Shown in pieces: positions 9,939-19,051 of a stretch of 64,000 nt of DNA (positions are counted from its first letter, which is position 1; the number at the start of each line of letters is the position of its first letter). The notes beneath the pieces were generated by a model, which did no database searches, was not told the origin of the DNA, and saw only the letters and a program-made list of their open reading frames with translations. The stretch is from Gelidibacter algens (lineage in GTDB: Bacteria; Bacteroidota; Bacteroidia; Flavobacteriales; Flavobacteriaceae): the NCBI RefSeq assembly GCF_001678675.1, contig NZ_LZRN01000003.1, positions 62,001 to 126,000 of the forward strand. The letters run 5' to 3'. The position numbers were made by a program, and so were the translations under genes.

Positions 9939-12900
9939 ATGGAAACTAAGAGAAGATATACCACAATGGTCTTTCCACAGGGACTCGATGGAACTAAAAT
10001 GAAGTTGAACATTGTGCTAATCCCAAGAAATCAAGATCCTTTTAATAGCAACACGGGGTTGCCTGCTCCTGATCATGTAGCGACATCTTTTGCTGATCTC
10101 ATTCCAGAGTTTGAACTAAAGATTATTAAAGGTTTGGACGAATGGCCCTTAAGTAATTCAACTAATGCGGGTAGCGTTCCAGAAACAATTCCGATTAACG
10201 TTCCTACCGCTGTCAATAAAAAAGCAGTGTTAGATGCCATTGCTGCTGAATTTGGGGCGAAGATCAATTTGGACAATACGACAGATAAGGCTGAAACACA
10301 AGAGATCACCCTAAACAAATACTTGCCGGAGACCTATCGTGATGCTTTCAATTTTACAACGCCGCGACATAAAAATGCAAAAACCGATGACAGCTACCAT
10401 TGTGCGATAAGAGAGCCTGCCAATAAAAAACCAGATTGGAAGACTAATGATGATATGAGTTGGGGACAGGTCTTCGCCCATATACTTCGCCAACCCTTGC
10501 TTGCAAGATCCTGTGGTATGATATATAGTGCGGAAATTTCTATTGCGGATCATCCTGATTGGTACGATAAGGGAAGTTATGTGTATGTTGATCTCGTTAA
10601 TGCCGATTACAGCGCTATTCAGGATCGGCTTTATGAAGATGCAGATGGTCCTTTTGTAAAACGCTATGCTGCGCGGCTCCCAAAATTATTGAAAGATAAA
10701 TCGCGTCCTGTATTTGCGCCTTTGTTGTTCCCTGTGCTTTATCGTAAGGCACTTTCACTGGTAGACCCAGAGCCTCCTAATGCACCGTGGGACCAAATAT
10801 TTGCAGAGCTCAATGAATACAATGATGGTTTTGCAAAAATTGTACATGCTGCACAGCCTGTAAGTAGTAATCTGTTAAGAGAGCAGCCAGACGGTGTTCA
10901 TCCAGTGAATGACTTGGGTTTCAGGTTGGCATGGGATGATGAGCAAATCTTGATTTGGTACATCCGTCAGTTGACCCATAATCCTGAAGATCCAGGTAAA
11001 CGAATTGATGCTCCTTTGGGCGTTTATGGGTACAAAATAGATGTGAAAATGGAAGGCGCTACCGAATGGAATAGCCTCAACCTAGTAAAAAGCAAGCAGG
11101 TTTACACAATTGGAGGGGTGAGCCTCGGTAATTCCGCAGACGACCAATGGGAATTACCCTATCAGGTATTCCCAACCCAGCCTGATAATGATACCAATGG
11201 TGCTTATTGGTTACCGATGTATTTTACAAGTTGGATCGGTAAAAGCGTCGTTTTAAAAGATGAAGATGCCATTTTGATCTATCGTAACGATGAAGCGTTG
11301 GATCCCGTTGGAAATCCGAAAAATGTCAATGCTACAAATGCCTTTGCTGAGGTACCCGTTGCTGCCAAACTTTTATATGGAAACACCTATGAATTTAGAG
11401 TGCGACTGATGGACATCAGTGGCGGTGGTCCAGAAATGGAAGAAGAGTTGTATAACAATGCGGCTAGTCCCACTGCAAAACGCTTGTTCAAAAGATATAT
11501 CGCACCAGGACTCTGCCAGATCAATAAGCCTGAGGCTATTAGAAATGTAACAGCAACCTATTTCAATGAAACACTAGTGGACGACAACTCCGTATTTGAT
11601 GCAAATCCCGTACTTGAAATCGGTCGCCCTCTTCTTACTTACCCAGCGGTCATCTTTACAAATAAATATCAGGAAAAAGGATTAGATCCCGTAGCCTTAC
11701 TAATTCAATCCTCAAGTGGGGTAACATCAACAGATGCCATTCCTAAGAAGATTATAACCCCTGCAATAGAAGATCCGGATGTTGACCGAGTGGAGATTAC
11801 AGTGGAAGTAGAAACCTTAAGGATGGACAACTTATTAAGTGAAAGCGGGATGGAAAATTATATTACGTTATATAAAACCCACCGCAATTTTCCAACAGAG
11901 TTTGATGGGCAACTGGACGTCCCTATTATTTTCAGAGACGTTAATTCCTTGAATTTAGGCAATGACGCTGATCCTTTTAATGATTTGGAGATGAATACTA
12001 TCACCATCGACGCCATGAACGAATTGCCTTTACCTACCGCTCGAAAAATAAGAATAACGCTCAGGGGTGTGTGTAAAGATCAAGCTAATTATTATGGATT
12101 TGAGAATGCGGCCGATCGTAATCTTGACTCACGCTATGGAAAAACAATGCAATTTTTGTTTTATAAGGAATCCGCTGTGGAAGATGACATGCTACTTTTA
12201 AAACCTAATATAGCGCCTATAAAAGCCATTTATTTACAACCAGATCCCCCACATATTATTGAACAGCTTAACACTAAAATCTATTATAATCTGCAAAACC
12301 AAAATACCGTTCCCGATATTGTGGAGAGATTGGCCCAGCAGTTGGGAGTAGTCTCCAAAGGGATGACTCTTGTAGGAGAAAAAGGAGAGCGCGTTGTCTT
12401 TGGATGCAGCAATAAAATCCAACATCATTTAGCGCCAGATCACAGCAGTATTACCTTAGGCTCAAAAGGAGACCTTTGCAATCATTGGATAGGTTGTCTC
12501 GTTTACCGCATCAATAGAGATTGGAGTTGGGATGCCCTCAAAAATGTAAGCTTTTCTATCTCCAGAACTAAAAAATTCAAAAACGATGGGGACGAAGACC
12601 TAGAAACCTTGAAAGTAGGGGATATCCAATTTAAGCACTATGCGTCGTTTGAATCATTGATTGCTGACGATTTCGGAATCGTCAACCGGGGTCATACTAC
12701 CTTAATTTTTATAGATGCCATTGAACCAAAATCGAGACTATTGAGACCTAATGGTCAATTGCGATTCCCTGACGAACTGGAAGTAGAATATACCATTACA
12801 CCACATTTTAAGGCAGATCATGGCAGTGCACAAGAATATAAACCAGATATGCTAAGGTTGCCTACAACAATAATTCCTGCGCAGGTTCCAAAAATTGTAA

Positions 12901-14288
12901 GTGTAGGCATGGCTTTTTCTCCCTATCTAAAAAATGAAAAATACAGCGCCACTGAGCCACGTCAGAGGTATTTGTGGGTGGAGCTGGAAGAGCCGGTAAA
13001 AGATCCTCATGATACCCTGTTTTGCAGACTGCTGCGTTATGCGCCCGACCAATTGTTAAGTCATAATCGAGAATTTATGGATGAGACGCTGCCTGATCCC
13101 ATACTGCCCATAGATCCTGAGTACGTCAGAAGTATCACTCCCAACCAGACCGATGATATGGCAGGTTTAAGAGCAATGCAGGCCATGGAAAAAGCAAGCG
13201 GTAACGATGATATTCATTATCTGCTGCCCTTGCCACCAGGATTACATCCTGAGAGTCCTGAAATGTTCGGGTTTTTCACCTATGAATTTAGGGTAGGACA
13301 CGGGCATTGGAGCAATCTTGAAGTTGGAAAGTCTAACTTATGGAGTACTGCTAAAGGACGTTTTGGCAGGCCATTGCGGGTAACAGGAATGCAACATCCT
13401 GCACCAACGTTACTGTGCAATGTCAATAGAGATGATATTGGAGTAAAGGTTAATGCACCTTTTGCGAAAACTGTTCTCAATGGAAAAGATGTTACTGCAG
13501 ATCCTCCACGAACCCAATTACACTCTGTTTTATATACTCAGGTAAACCAAGCAGATGGGGCTGAATTCAGGAATATTTTGCTCGATGAAAAACTGATGAC
13601 ACTGGTAGATCCTGTTAAGGTCAAAACCGACTTCAATAGGGCATCTGTTTTAGTTAAGACCATGGAACAAACAGGTAAATACCGCGTGACCGAGCAAAAT
13701 GAGCAGGAGAAAGCCAGGCATCTACTTACTCAATTTCAATTGTTTAATCAGGTAGATGACCTTGATTTGGATATTGAAACCAGAAGTAAAGTTTCTAAAT
13801 TGATTCAAAGTCGTTCTAAAGGAAAAATTTTCACTCCAGATGTTGCTACGTCACGTACCTTATTAAAGGCTTATGAAAAGTATAAAAAGCGACCAGATTT
13901 TGTCACTCCAGTTCCAGCAAATGCGTCATTTACCAATGCTTCTCTGATTGAGGGTGCGAAGATTGCCATTTATAAAGATAAGGTCAAAACGGGAAGTTGT
14001 AGTTGGACCAATCAGGAAATTAGTGATCTAATAAACAGGTATGGCTTGCCAGAAGACGCACCCCTTAGTGTTCTTGTGGTTGAGGTATTTGGTAACATCA
14101 CCAATATCTTTGACTATCTCAGTTATCCAAAGGAAATACGGGAAGAATTATTCTCAGACTATTCTGCCAATATTGAAAAGCAAAAAATAAGAAGTGAAAA
14201 AGCACTGTCAGATCATCTTGGGCACTATCGTATCTTAAGGACGTCGCCCTTGACAGAAGTACCTTTTATCTGTTGTGTGGATTGTTGA
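9939..14288 (+). CDS. Giant protein of unknown function (1449 aa)
   Basis: I recognise no family. It starts at ATG 9939, 36 bp after the 1883-aa gene and in the same direction, so the two probably form one unit. There is no signal peptide, membrane span or sorting domain. The protein is mixed alpha/beta, with many Asp-Pro, Trp and Tyr residues. A fibronectin-like segment lies near residue 480 (LLYGNTYEFRVRLMDISGGG). A more helical, charged part spans about 1220-1320. The end is unusual in carrying three clustered cysteines (PFICCVDC) at the very C-terminus, suitable for metal binding or disulfide linkage. Tc-like toxin, phage-like structure and giant surface protein were considered; none has positive motif support. 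Confidence 0.72.
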   Translation: METKRRYTTMVFPQGLDGTKMKLNIVLIPRNQDPFNSNTGLPAPDHVATSFADLIPEFELKIIKGLDEWPLSNSTNAGSVPETIPINVPTAVNKKAVLDAIAAEFGAKINLDNTTDKAETQEITLNKYLPETYRDAFNFTTPRHKNAKTDDSYHCAIREPANKKPDWKTNDDMSWGQVFAHILRQPLLARSCGMIYSAEISIADHPDWYDKGSYVYVDLVNADYSAIQDRLYEDADGPFVKRYAARLPKLLKDKSRPVFAPLLFPVLYRKALSLVDPEPPNAPWDQIFAELNEYNDGFAKIVHAAQPVSSNLLREQPDGVHPVNDLGFRLAWDDEQILIWYIRQLTHNPEDPGKRIDAPLGVYGYKIDVKMEGATEWNSLNLVKSKQVYTIGGVSLGNSADDQWELPYQVFPTQPDNDTNGAYWLPMYFTSWIGKSVVLKDEDAILIYRNDEALDPVGNPKNVNATNAFAEVPVAAKLLYGNTYEFRVRLMDISGGGPEMEEELYNNAASPTAKRLFKRYIAPGLCQINKPEAIRNVTATYFNETLVDDNSVFDANPVLEIGRPLLTYPAVIFTNKYQEKGLDPVALLIQSSSGVTSTDAIPKKIITPAIEDPDVDRVEITVEVETLRMDNLLSESGMENYITLYKTHRNFPTEFDGQLDVPIIFRDVNSLNLGNDADPFNDLEMNTITIDAMNELPLPTARKIRITLRGVCKDQANYYGFENAADRNLDSRYGKTMQFLFYKESAVEDDMLLLKPNIAPIKAIYLQPDPPHIIEQLNTKIYYNLQNQNTVPDIVERLAQQLGVVSKGMTLVGEKGERVVFGCSNKIQHHLAPDHSSITLGSKGDLCNHWIGCLVYRINRDWSWDALKNVSFSISRTKKFKNDGDEDLETLKVGDIQFKHYASFESLIADDFGIVNRGHTTLIFIDAIEPKSRLLRPNGQLRFPDELEVEYTITPHFKADHGSAQEYKPDMLRLPTTIIPAQVPKIVSVGMAFSPYLKNEKYSATEPRQRYLWVELEEPVKDPHDTLFCRLLRYAPDQLLSHNREFMDETLPDPILPIDPEYVRSITPNQTDDMAGLRAMQAMEKASGNDDIHYLLPLPPGLHPESPEMFGFFTYEFRVGHGHWSNLEVGKSNLWSTAKGRFGRPLRVTGMQHPAPTLLCNVNRDDIGVKVNAPFAKTVLNGKDVTADPPRTQLHSVLYTQVNQADGAEFRNILLDEKLMTLVDPVKVKTDFNRASVLVKTMEQTGKYRVTEQNEQEKARHLLTQFQLFNQVDDLDLDIETRSKVSKLIQSRSKGKIFTPDVATSRTLLKAYEKYKKRPDFVTPVPANASFTNASLIEGAKIAIYKDKVKTGSCSWTNQEISDLINRYGLPEDAPLSVLVVEVFGNITNIFDYLSYPKEIREELFSDYSANIEKQKIRSEKALSDHLGHYRILRTSPLTEVPFICCVDC

Positions 14289-14474
14289 AATAGCTAAGTT
14301 TTGTTTGGATTGATTTTAGGTTTTGGTTAAGGACGTATAAAAGAATCCTAGAAATACCATACTTTAGCATGGGCATTGCTAGAAAATATTTCAGGTATTT
14401 TTAGGATCCTCAAGTCCATTTCAAAAAGTAACCGCCAATTCATTAATCATCATATTACAAGAAAAGATCTACCT

Positions 14475-14834
14475 ATGGAATTAAACGTATTAGGAACGCC
14501 TTTACAGTCTTGCTGTACTGAACCTGCAACAGGATATTTTAGAGATGGCTATTGCAGAACCATTAGCGAAGATTCGGGGACGCATATTGTATGTGCCATT
14601 ATGACGCCTGAATTTTTAGAATACACAAAAGAGAGAGGGAATGATTTAACCACGCCAATTCCACAGTGGAAGTTCCCCGGACTTGTGGCGGGTTCAAAAT
14701 GGTGTCTATGCATCTCGAGATGGTTGGAAGCAGAAAAAGCGGGCGTTGCACCAGCAATTGTTCTTGAGGCTACCCTCCAAAAAGCATTGGAATACACCTC
14801 GTTGCAACTGTTAAAACAATATGAAGCTTCATAG
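14475..14834 (+). CDS. DUF2237 family protein (119 aa)
   Basis: This is a small soluble protein of the DUF2237 family, whose biochemical role is unknown to me. The family pattern is clear across its length: NVLGTPLQSCCTEPATGYFRDG, then HIVCAIMTPEFLEYTKERGND, then FPGLVAGSKWCLCISRWLEA and APAIVLEATLQKALE. The conserved Cys residues (CC near 13-14, one in HIVCA, and WCLC) and Trp are present. An upstream in-frame start at 14376 would add 33 unconserved residues; ATG 14475 gives the family's usual length of about 120 aa. It lies 186 bp after the 1449-aa gene, so co-transcription is uncertain. Confidence 0.88.
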   Translation: MELNVLGTPLQSCCTEPATGYFRDGYCRTISEDSGTHIVCAIMTPEFLEYTKERGNDLTTPIPQWKFPGLVAGSKWCLCISRWLEAEKAGVAPAIVLEATLQKALEYTSLQLLKQYEAS

Positions 14835-14836
14835 TT

Positions 14837-14854
14837 AAACTATTCCCGTAGTTT
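14837..14854. terminator. Short bidirectional hairpin between convergent genes
   Basis: AAACTA and TAGTTT pair over 6 bp with a 6-nt loop in the 23-bp gap between the convergent DUF2237 and FAD-oxidoreductase stops. It is the only structure available to end both transcripts. Confidence 0.4.
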
Positions 14855-14857
14855 CGC

Positions 14858-16114
14858 TTATGATGGACTTTCGTTGGAGAGTGCATCAATCACACCTAAA
14901 GCTGCACTTTCACCAGAAAGCATTGCGGCATTTAAAGATCCATTAAGTTGAATGTCGCCTGCAAGAAAAACGCGTGTGTTCAGCCTCGTTTCAGAAGGGG
15001 TCATGTTATATTTTAAGTCCGCTAGTTTTGGCAGTGCTTTAGCTATTTCGTAGTGCTTGATAAACCGATAGGCGTTTTCCCCACAATAACGTTGTAATTC
15101 TTTTTCAACTTCCTTTTTTAGTGCGTCGCTGGTCAAACCGTGGTTCTTAACTATGGTGACAGATAGCAGCTCTTTACCACCTGTAGCGTTCGTATCAAGA
15201 CTGGTATGGTAAAATATATTGTTGATGAGCGCGTCTTTATTTGCAATCAAACCAATAAGAGGTTTCTTAATCAACCTATTAGGCGTTTCAAAATACAGGG
15301 TGTCGCAAGATTTCCATGGTATGTCTTTTACTTTTTGAGTGGAGATAAGTCCGCCTGCCTCTGTTGCAATAATTGTAAAATGGGATTCTAGCTGGGTACC
15401 ATTAGCAAGGACAATCGTCCCGTCTTCTATTGATTCGACTTTTGTATTGAAATGAAAGGTGGTTCGTTTTAAATTATTTTTTAAGTGTTTCGGAATCGCT
15501 TCAATGCCAGCCTTAGGTAATGCCGCAAACCCTTCTCCAAACATTTTATAAACAAACTCAAACATTCTGCTCGAAGTTTCCAGTTCAGGTTCTAAAAATA
15601 TACCGCTAAAAAAGGGTTTGAAAAATTTGGAAATCATCGCTTCCGTAAATCCAAAGTCTACCAAATATTGAAACGTCGTTTTTTCAGGCTTTGCAAAAAT
15701 CTCAGCGAGTGTTGATTTCTTTAATAAAACATTTAGTTTAAGGATTCTCAATTTATCTGAAAATGTGCCGATACCTGAAAACAAGGTTGGAAAAAGTAAG
15801 GAAAGATCTCTCAAGGGGTCACCAAGAGTTTTTTGCTGTCCGTTGGTAAATATAGTGGCTCCTGGAAGAAAATGTTGAAGCTCCAAAGCGTCAAAATCCA
15901 AATAGTTCTGAGCTGCCGGATAGGCTGTAAGCAGTACTTGAAATCCGCGATCCAATTGATAACCCTCAACACTATCAGTCTTTACGCGTCCGCCAACACG
16001 GTCAGTGGCTTCAATTATTACTGGACTGTACCCATGATCTTCCAAAACCTTAGCGGCAACTAGTCCGCTTACTCCACCACCTATAATATGGATGTGATAC
16101 TGTTCTTTTTTCAT
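14858..16114 (-). CDS. FAD-dependent oxidoreductase, amine oxidase/protoporphyrinogen oxidase-like
   Basis: This is a 418-aa flavoprotein of the NAD(P)/FAD amine-oxidase superfamily. The N-terminal FAD-binding motif IIGGGVSGLVAAKVLEDHG is followed by VIIEATDRVGGRVKTD, the ribose-binding Glu and GGR turn of the family. The C-terminal FAD signature VFLAGDIQLNGSLNAAMLSG is intact. There is no signal peptide, so it acts in the cytoplasm or at the inner membrane face. Such proteins oxidise amines, porphyrinogens or carotenoid-like lipids; the substrate cannot be read from the sequence. The upstream gene on the same strand, 15 bp away, encodes a four-span membrane protein, and the two are probably one operon. 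Confidence 0.85.
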   Translation of the reverse strand: MKKEQYHIHIIGGGVSGLVAAKVLEDHGYSPVIIEATDRVGGRVKTDSVEGYQLDRGFQVLLTAYPAAQNYLDFDALELQHFLPGATIFTNGQQKTLGDPLRDLSLLFPTLFSGIGTFSDKLRILKLNVLLKKSTLAEIFAKPEKTTFQYLVDFGFTEAMISKFFKPFFSGIFLEPELETSSRMFEFVYKMFGEGFAALPKAGIEAIPKHLKNNLKRTTFHFNTKVESIEDGTIVLANGTQLESHFTIIATEAGGLISTQKVKDIPWKSCDTLYFETPNRLIKKPLIGLIANKDALINNIFYHTSLDTNATGGKELLSVTIVKNHGLTSDALKKEVEKELQRYCGENAYRFIKHYEIAKALPKLADLKYNMTPSETRLNTRVFLAGDIQLNGSLNAAMLSGESAALGVIDALSNESPS

Positions 16115-16119
16115 TTTTT

Positions 16120-16530
16120 TTACAAATTAGTGTAGACGCTCCAACAGAATATGACGGTCCATAAGATGGTTCGCCACCAATTTCTCGCTACAAGACGTTT
16201 CAATAAAGCGGGTGTTGCTTTGTTATCAGCAATTTTTTTATGAAGTGGCACAAATTGAATAAAGGTGAGTGCCCAAAGCAAAACAACCAACAGGAGATTT
16301 ATAAGTGTTTCCGCAGATAACGTATTAAACCATTGCACACTGGCTAGTATCAATTGCCCAAACATAAGCGGAATAACAATTATCGACAGTCCAACAGTGT
16401 AGTGTTTGTGCCAAATCACTAAATTCGGCTTGTCATAATATCTAAAGCTTGGGTAGACCAAAAGCTGAACCATCCAAATAAGTACAAGGAGTCCGGTATC
16501 AAATAACAATCTCATGCTGTCTATATCCAT
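16120..16530 (-). CDS. Small four-helix membrane protein of unknown function
   Basis: This integral membrane protein of about 136 aa has four hydrophobic segments: roughly LLFDTGLLVLIWMVQLLVYP, TVGLSIIVIPLMFGQLILA, TLINLLLVVLLWALTFIQFV and WRTILWTVIFCWSVY. The frame extends to a TTG at 16548, but the ATG at 16530 (MDIDSMRLLF) is preferred. Conserved-looking features include the Trp/His in VIWHKHYTVG, the FVPLHKKIAD loop and NWWRT before the last helix. It precedes the FAD oxidoreductase by only 5 bp (stop to start), so it may anchor or serve that enzyme. The family was not recognised with certainty. Confidence 0.7.
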   Translation of the reverse strand: MDIDSMRLLFDTGLLVLIWMVQLLVYPSFRYYDKPNLVIWHKHYTVGLSIIVIPLMFGQLILASVQWFNTLSAETLINLLLVVLLWALTFIQFVPLHKKIADNKATPALLKRLVARNWWRTILWTVIFCWSVYTNL

Positions 16531-16610
16531 AGTTTTTAATAGCCACAAAATTTAAGGAAAGTTAAAAGAATTTCTTTGAGATTGAGTGTGTTTTAAAGTA
16601 TACTTTTTAG

Positions 16611-16695
16611 GAGCTGATTCCTGCTTTCCGCTATATCTTTTTTAACTTTCCGCTACCGCTCCAAGCTAAAAAAGGATGCCGCTGCAATCAGGGCT
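16611..16695. repeat. Long imperfect hairpin, likely a dispersed flavobacterial element
   Basis: An inverted repeat runs from AGCTGATT near 16612 to AATCAGGGCT near 16686-16695. The inner arms ATCTTTTTTA (16635-16644) and TAAAAAAGGAT (16667-16677) pair perfectly except for one bulged base. Between and around them are CCGCT-rich pieces (TTCCGCTA, CCGCTACCGCTCC, GCCGCTGC). From memory, very similar CCGCT/AAAGGATGCCGCT strings recur between genes in Flavobacteriaceae, but I cannot search here. Its role is unknown: structured RNA, terminator-like repeat or non-autonomous mobile element. Confidence 0.55.
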
Positions 16696-16884
16696 ATGGC
16701 GTTCGTGCAATCCGAAAGTTCCATTTATATCTAGGTCGGTCGGCGTTCAAAAAATGAAAAATTATAAGGTTGTGGAAAACAGAATTACGTTTGCAACTTT
16801 CTATCCCACTCGGGATGCATTGTCTTATGACATTACAATTCACACATCGACAGGAAATCTTGGAAATGGGCAATTCAATTCAAA
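16696..16884. other. Rest of intergenic gap, no supported gene
   Basis: Together with the hairpin element this gap between two minus-strand genes is 354 bp. A plus-strand frame crosses it and runs into the end of the UspA gene, but it has no recognisable content, so I leave it out. Confidence 0.4.
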
Positions 16885-17730
16885 TTATAAAGGTTTTTCT
16901 ACACGTGGAATGACCAAAAACGGAATTTTGGATTGAAACCCCATTTTCTTTATGATAGGCTCCTTAGTTACATTTTCAATAAAGCTATGCTCATAATTGA
17001 TCATGGTAAGGATGTTGCTTTTGTTAGTTTCAATAAAATCTGTGATGGCATGTGCTTTGGTATCATAATTTGGCATCCAGTTGAAGCTATGCTTATAGTC
17101 TTCTAAATAATCTTTGAGCATTCCTAAGTTAGCATTCTGTGTGTCTGACAAATTAGTCTTCCCATTAACATGAAGAATATTTATTGTAGAATCATGCAAA
17201 CCGGCCAATTGCTTTATTGGACGTAATTCTTCACCATAAAATCTATTAAAATCAGTAGGAAAAGCAATCTGATCAGGTACCGCAAACTCACAATTGTTTG
17301 GTACTAACATTAAAGGACACAATCTTACTTTTTTAATGACAGTTACGGTATTACTTCCAAGTAGAAATTTCTTGGCGCCTGTTGCACCTTTTGTGCCCAT
17401 TACTACCAAGTCTATCTTGTGCTTTTTAATTGCAAACTCTATCGATTCCATAAGGGAGCCCAAACTGAAAATTATTTCAAACTCATGACCGTCATTAGTA
17501 CTTGCCATTTGAGCTTGTTTTTTTAGCTCAGCCAATTGCAGTTTCGATTTTTCTTTAAGTGGTTCTATATAACTGGGTGATATGTGGGTTCTAGATCCTG
17601 AATTTAAAAAAGTCCAAGCATGAGAAAAATAAAACGTACACGGTTCATCGGCGTACAATTTTATGGCATACAGTGCGGCACTCCATGCATTATCTGAAAA
17701 ATCTGTGGGTATTAAAATCTGATGTCTCAT
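16885..17730 (-). CDS. Universal stress protein, tandem UspA domains
   Basis: This 281-aa cytoplasmic protein has two Usp folds in tandem. Domain 1 (about 1-145) is complete: it opens with ILIPTDFSDNAWSAALYAI and carries the ATP-binding signature VVMGTKGATGAKKFLLGSNT, of the G-2x-G-9x-G-S/T type. Domain 2 (about 150-281) begins IAFPTDFN but has lost the Gly signature (MINYEHSFIENVTKEP instead) and probably does not bind nucleotide. One functional and one degenerate half is common in Bacteroidota UspA proteins. These proteins aid survival under starvation or stress by mechanisms not readable here. It is a single gene with a possible promoter about 50 bp upstream. Confidence 0.9.
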   Translation of the reverse strand: MRHQILIPTDFSDNAWSAALYAIKLYADEPCTFYFSHAWTFLNSGSRTHISPSYIEPLKEKSKLQLAELKKQAQMASTNDGHEFEIIFSLGSLMESIEFAIKKHKIDLVVMGTKGATGAKKFLLGSNTVTVIKKVRLCPLMLVPNNCEFAVPDQIAFPTDFNRFYGEELRPIKQLAGLHDSTINILHVNGKTNLSDTQNANLGMLKDYLEDYKHSFNWMPNYDTKAHAITDFIETNKSNILTMINYEHSFIENVTKEPIIKKMGFQSKIPFLVIPRVEKPL

Positions 17731-17783
17731 GCTCTTATTGGTTTATCTTTCTAAAAATAAAATTAAGGGTTTACATTTAAATA

Positions 17784-17791
17784 CAAAACTA
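17784..17791 (-). promoter_or_regulatory. Possible -7 element for the uspA-type gene
   Basis: On the minus strand TAGTTTTG matches the Bacteroidetes -7 consensus TAnnTTTG. It would give a leader of about 45 nt to the UspA start at 17730. No TTG sits at the expected -33 distance, so support is partial. Confidence 0.3.
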
Positions 17792-17799
17792 AGGTTTTA

Positions 17800-18055
17800 T
17801 CTAATAACCTCGCGTGACTATTATCAGATTTAACCTATAAAATTCTACCAGTATTAAAACCTTAAAAATAGAATTTTAAAGTTGAACTATCGAGATCAAA
17901 TAATCCAGAGCAACAAACAAGCAGCCTAGCCATAGGATAGGAAGATTTAAAAAAGCCGACTCTGCCAAAGCTCAAAAAAGCGAAACTGCCGAAATAGTTA
18001 AAAGTTGTAAACAGTTTACATCATAATCCTTCGGTGAAGTGATTTTATACCATCA
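17800..18055. other. Intergenic region with a 15-bp perfect palindrome
   Basis: This is the rest of a 325-bp gap between two minus-strand genes. It holds no gene. TGTAAACAGTTTACA at 18006-18020 is a perfect palindrome around a central A, like a dimeric regulator site. It lies 36 bp past the membrane-hydrolase stop and about 275 bp upstream of the UspA start. Confidence 0.5.
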
Positions 18056-19051
18056 TCAATTCCCCTTTAGCCGTGTCCATAAATCACTTAACAGTTTTTT
18101 GCCATCCCGCTGGTTTTTTTCTTGTTCCACAAATTGAACGTTACCTTTGTCATCACTGACAATTTCATATTGGAACACAAATTTTTGAGACCCTTCCTCT
18201 AGGCTCAACAATCCAAATCTTAAATCGTTATACAAAAGTTTATCGTCCTTTTCAATAAGAGTGTACCAACCTTTGGAAATGGCAATCATGCGTTGCACCT
18301 TTTCGTTTTTAACGAGATCTCCCAGAAGTTCATGATTTTTTTTATAGCTTACAAAAGCGATGGGTTGGGTGTCAAAAAAGGAATAGTTACCCAGCAAATA
18401 GGCGTCTTCAGTTTCAATGTTGGCACTCCATAATATGGTAAGGGGAGAGGGTCTGGTATCTATTTGATTGTAGGTAATATGTTGCTCTTCTAAGGCAGAT
18501 TCGAATTTTGTGAACGCCATCCATTTCAAAAAAAATGTTAAAAGTAAATAGGCGCTACTCACTATCAAACCTGTAGTATTGTAGACACGTCTTTTATTGG
18601 AAGTTCTATGTTGCAGCATAGCTAAAATTAAAAACACCAGAAAAGGCAGGGTGTAAAGAGGGTCAATGACAAAAATGGTCTTAAAGGCAAGTCTTTCATC
18701 CAATGGCCAGAATAATTGTGTGCCCCATGTAGTATGGGCATCCAATATTGGATGGGTCACAAAGGCGAAGAAAAATAACCAAGCCCATCCTTTAAAATCT
18801 TTATAACGTTCATAGCGAGATACCAGCCATCCGCATAGCGGTCCAAATATTAAAGAAAATACAATGGAATGTGTAAACCCTCTGTGTATGTCCAAAGCGG
18901 TTACAGTATCTGTGAAATAAGAGGAAATGATGTCCAGATCTGGAATTGTACCAGCAATAGCGCCATATAGCATGGCTTTGTTGCCTACTTTCTTTCCTAA
19001 AACAGCCTCGCCAACAGCGGCACCTAAAATAATTTGTGTGAGTGAATCCAT
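18056..19051 (-). CDS. YdjM-type membrane-bound metal-dependent hydrolase (DUF457)
   Basis: This 331-aa membrane protein belongs to the LexA-binding/YdjM family (PF04307 type). The N-terminal half shows the conserved start MDSLTQIILGAAVGEAVLG, then AGTIPDLDII, HRGFTHSIVFS and FVTHPILDAHTTWGTQLFWP. These carry the His and Asp residues expected to bind metal at the membrane. About four to five hydrophobic segments lie in residues 1-190. The C-terminal part of about 140 aa is soluble and rich in charged beta strands, as in the longer Bacteroidota members. The natural substrate is unknown; phospholipid-related activity is only suspected for the family. It is a single gene, upstream of UspA on the same strand but 325 bp away. 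Confidence 0.85.
   Translation of the reverse strand: MDSLTQIILGAAVGEAVLGKKVGNKAMLYGAIAGTIPDLDIISSYFTDTVTALDIHRGFTHSIVFSLIFGPLCGWLVSRYERYKDFKGWAWLFFFAFVTHPILDAHTTWGTQLFWPLDERLAFKTIFVIDPLYTLPFLVFLILAMLQHRTSNKRRVYNTTGLIVSSAYLLLTFFLKWMAFTKFESALEEQHITYNQIDTRPSPLTILWSANIETEDAYLLGNYSFFDTQPIAFVSYKKNHELLGDLVKNEKVQRMIAISKGWYTLIEKDDKLLYNDLRFGLLSLEEGSQKFVFQYEIVSDDKGNVQFVEQEKNQRDGKKLLSDLWTRLKGN

Noticed and set aside
4251-14288. Tc-toxin, contractile injection or phage tail interpretation of the giant pair
   Set aside because: No RHS, baseplate, sheath or tape-measure features and no accompanying structural genes were seen.
16676-16936. Plus-strand 86-codon frame after the hairpin element
   Set aside because: It begins inside the hairpin element and runs into the UspA gene on the other strand; no family features.
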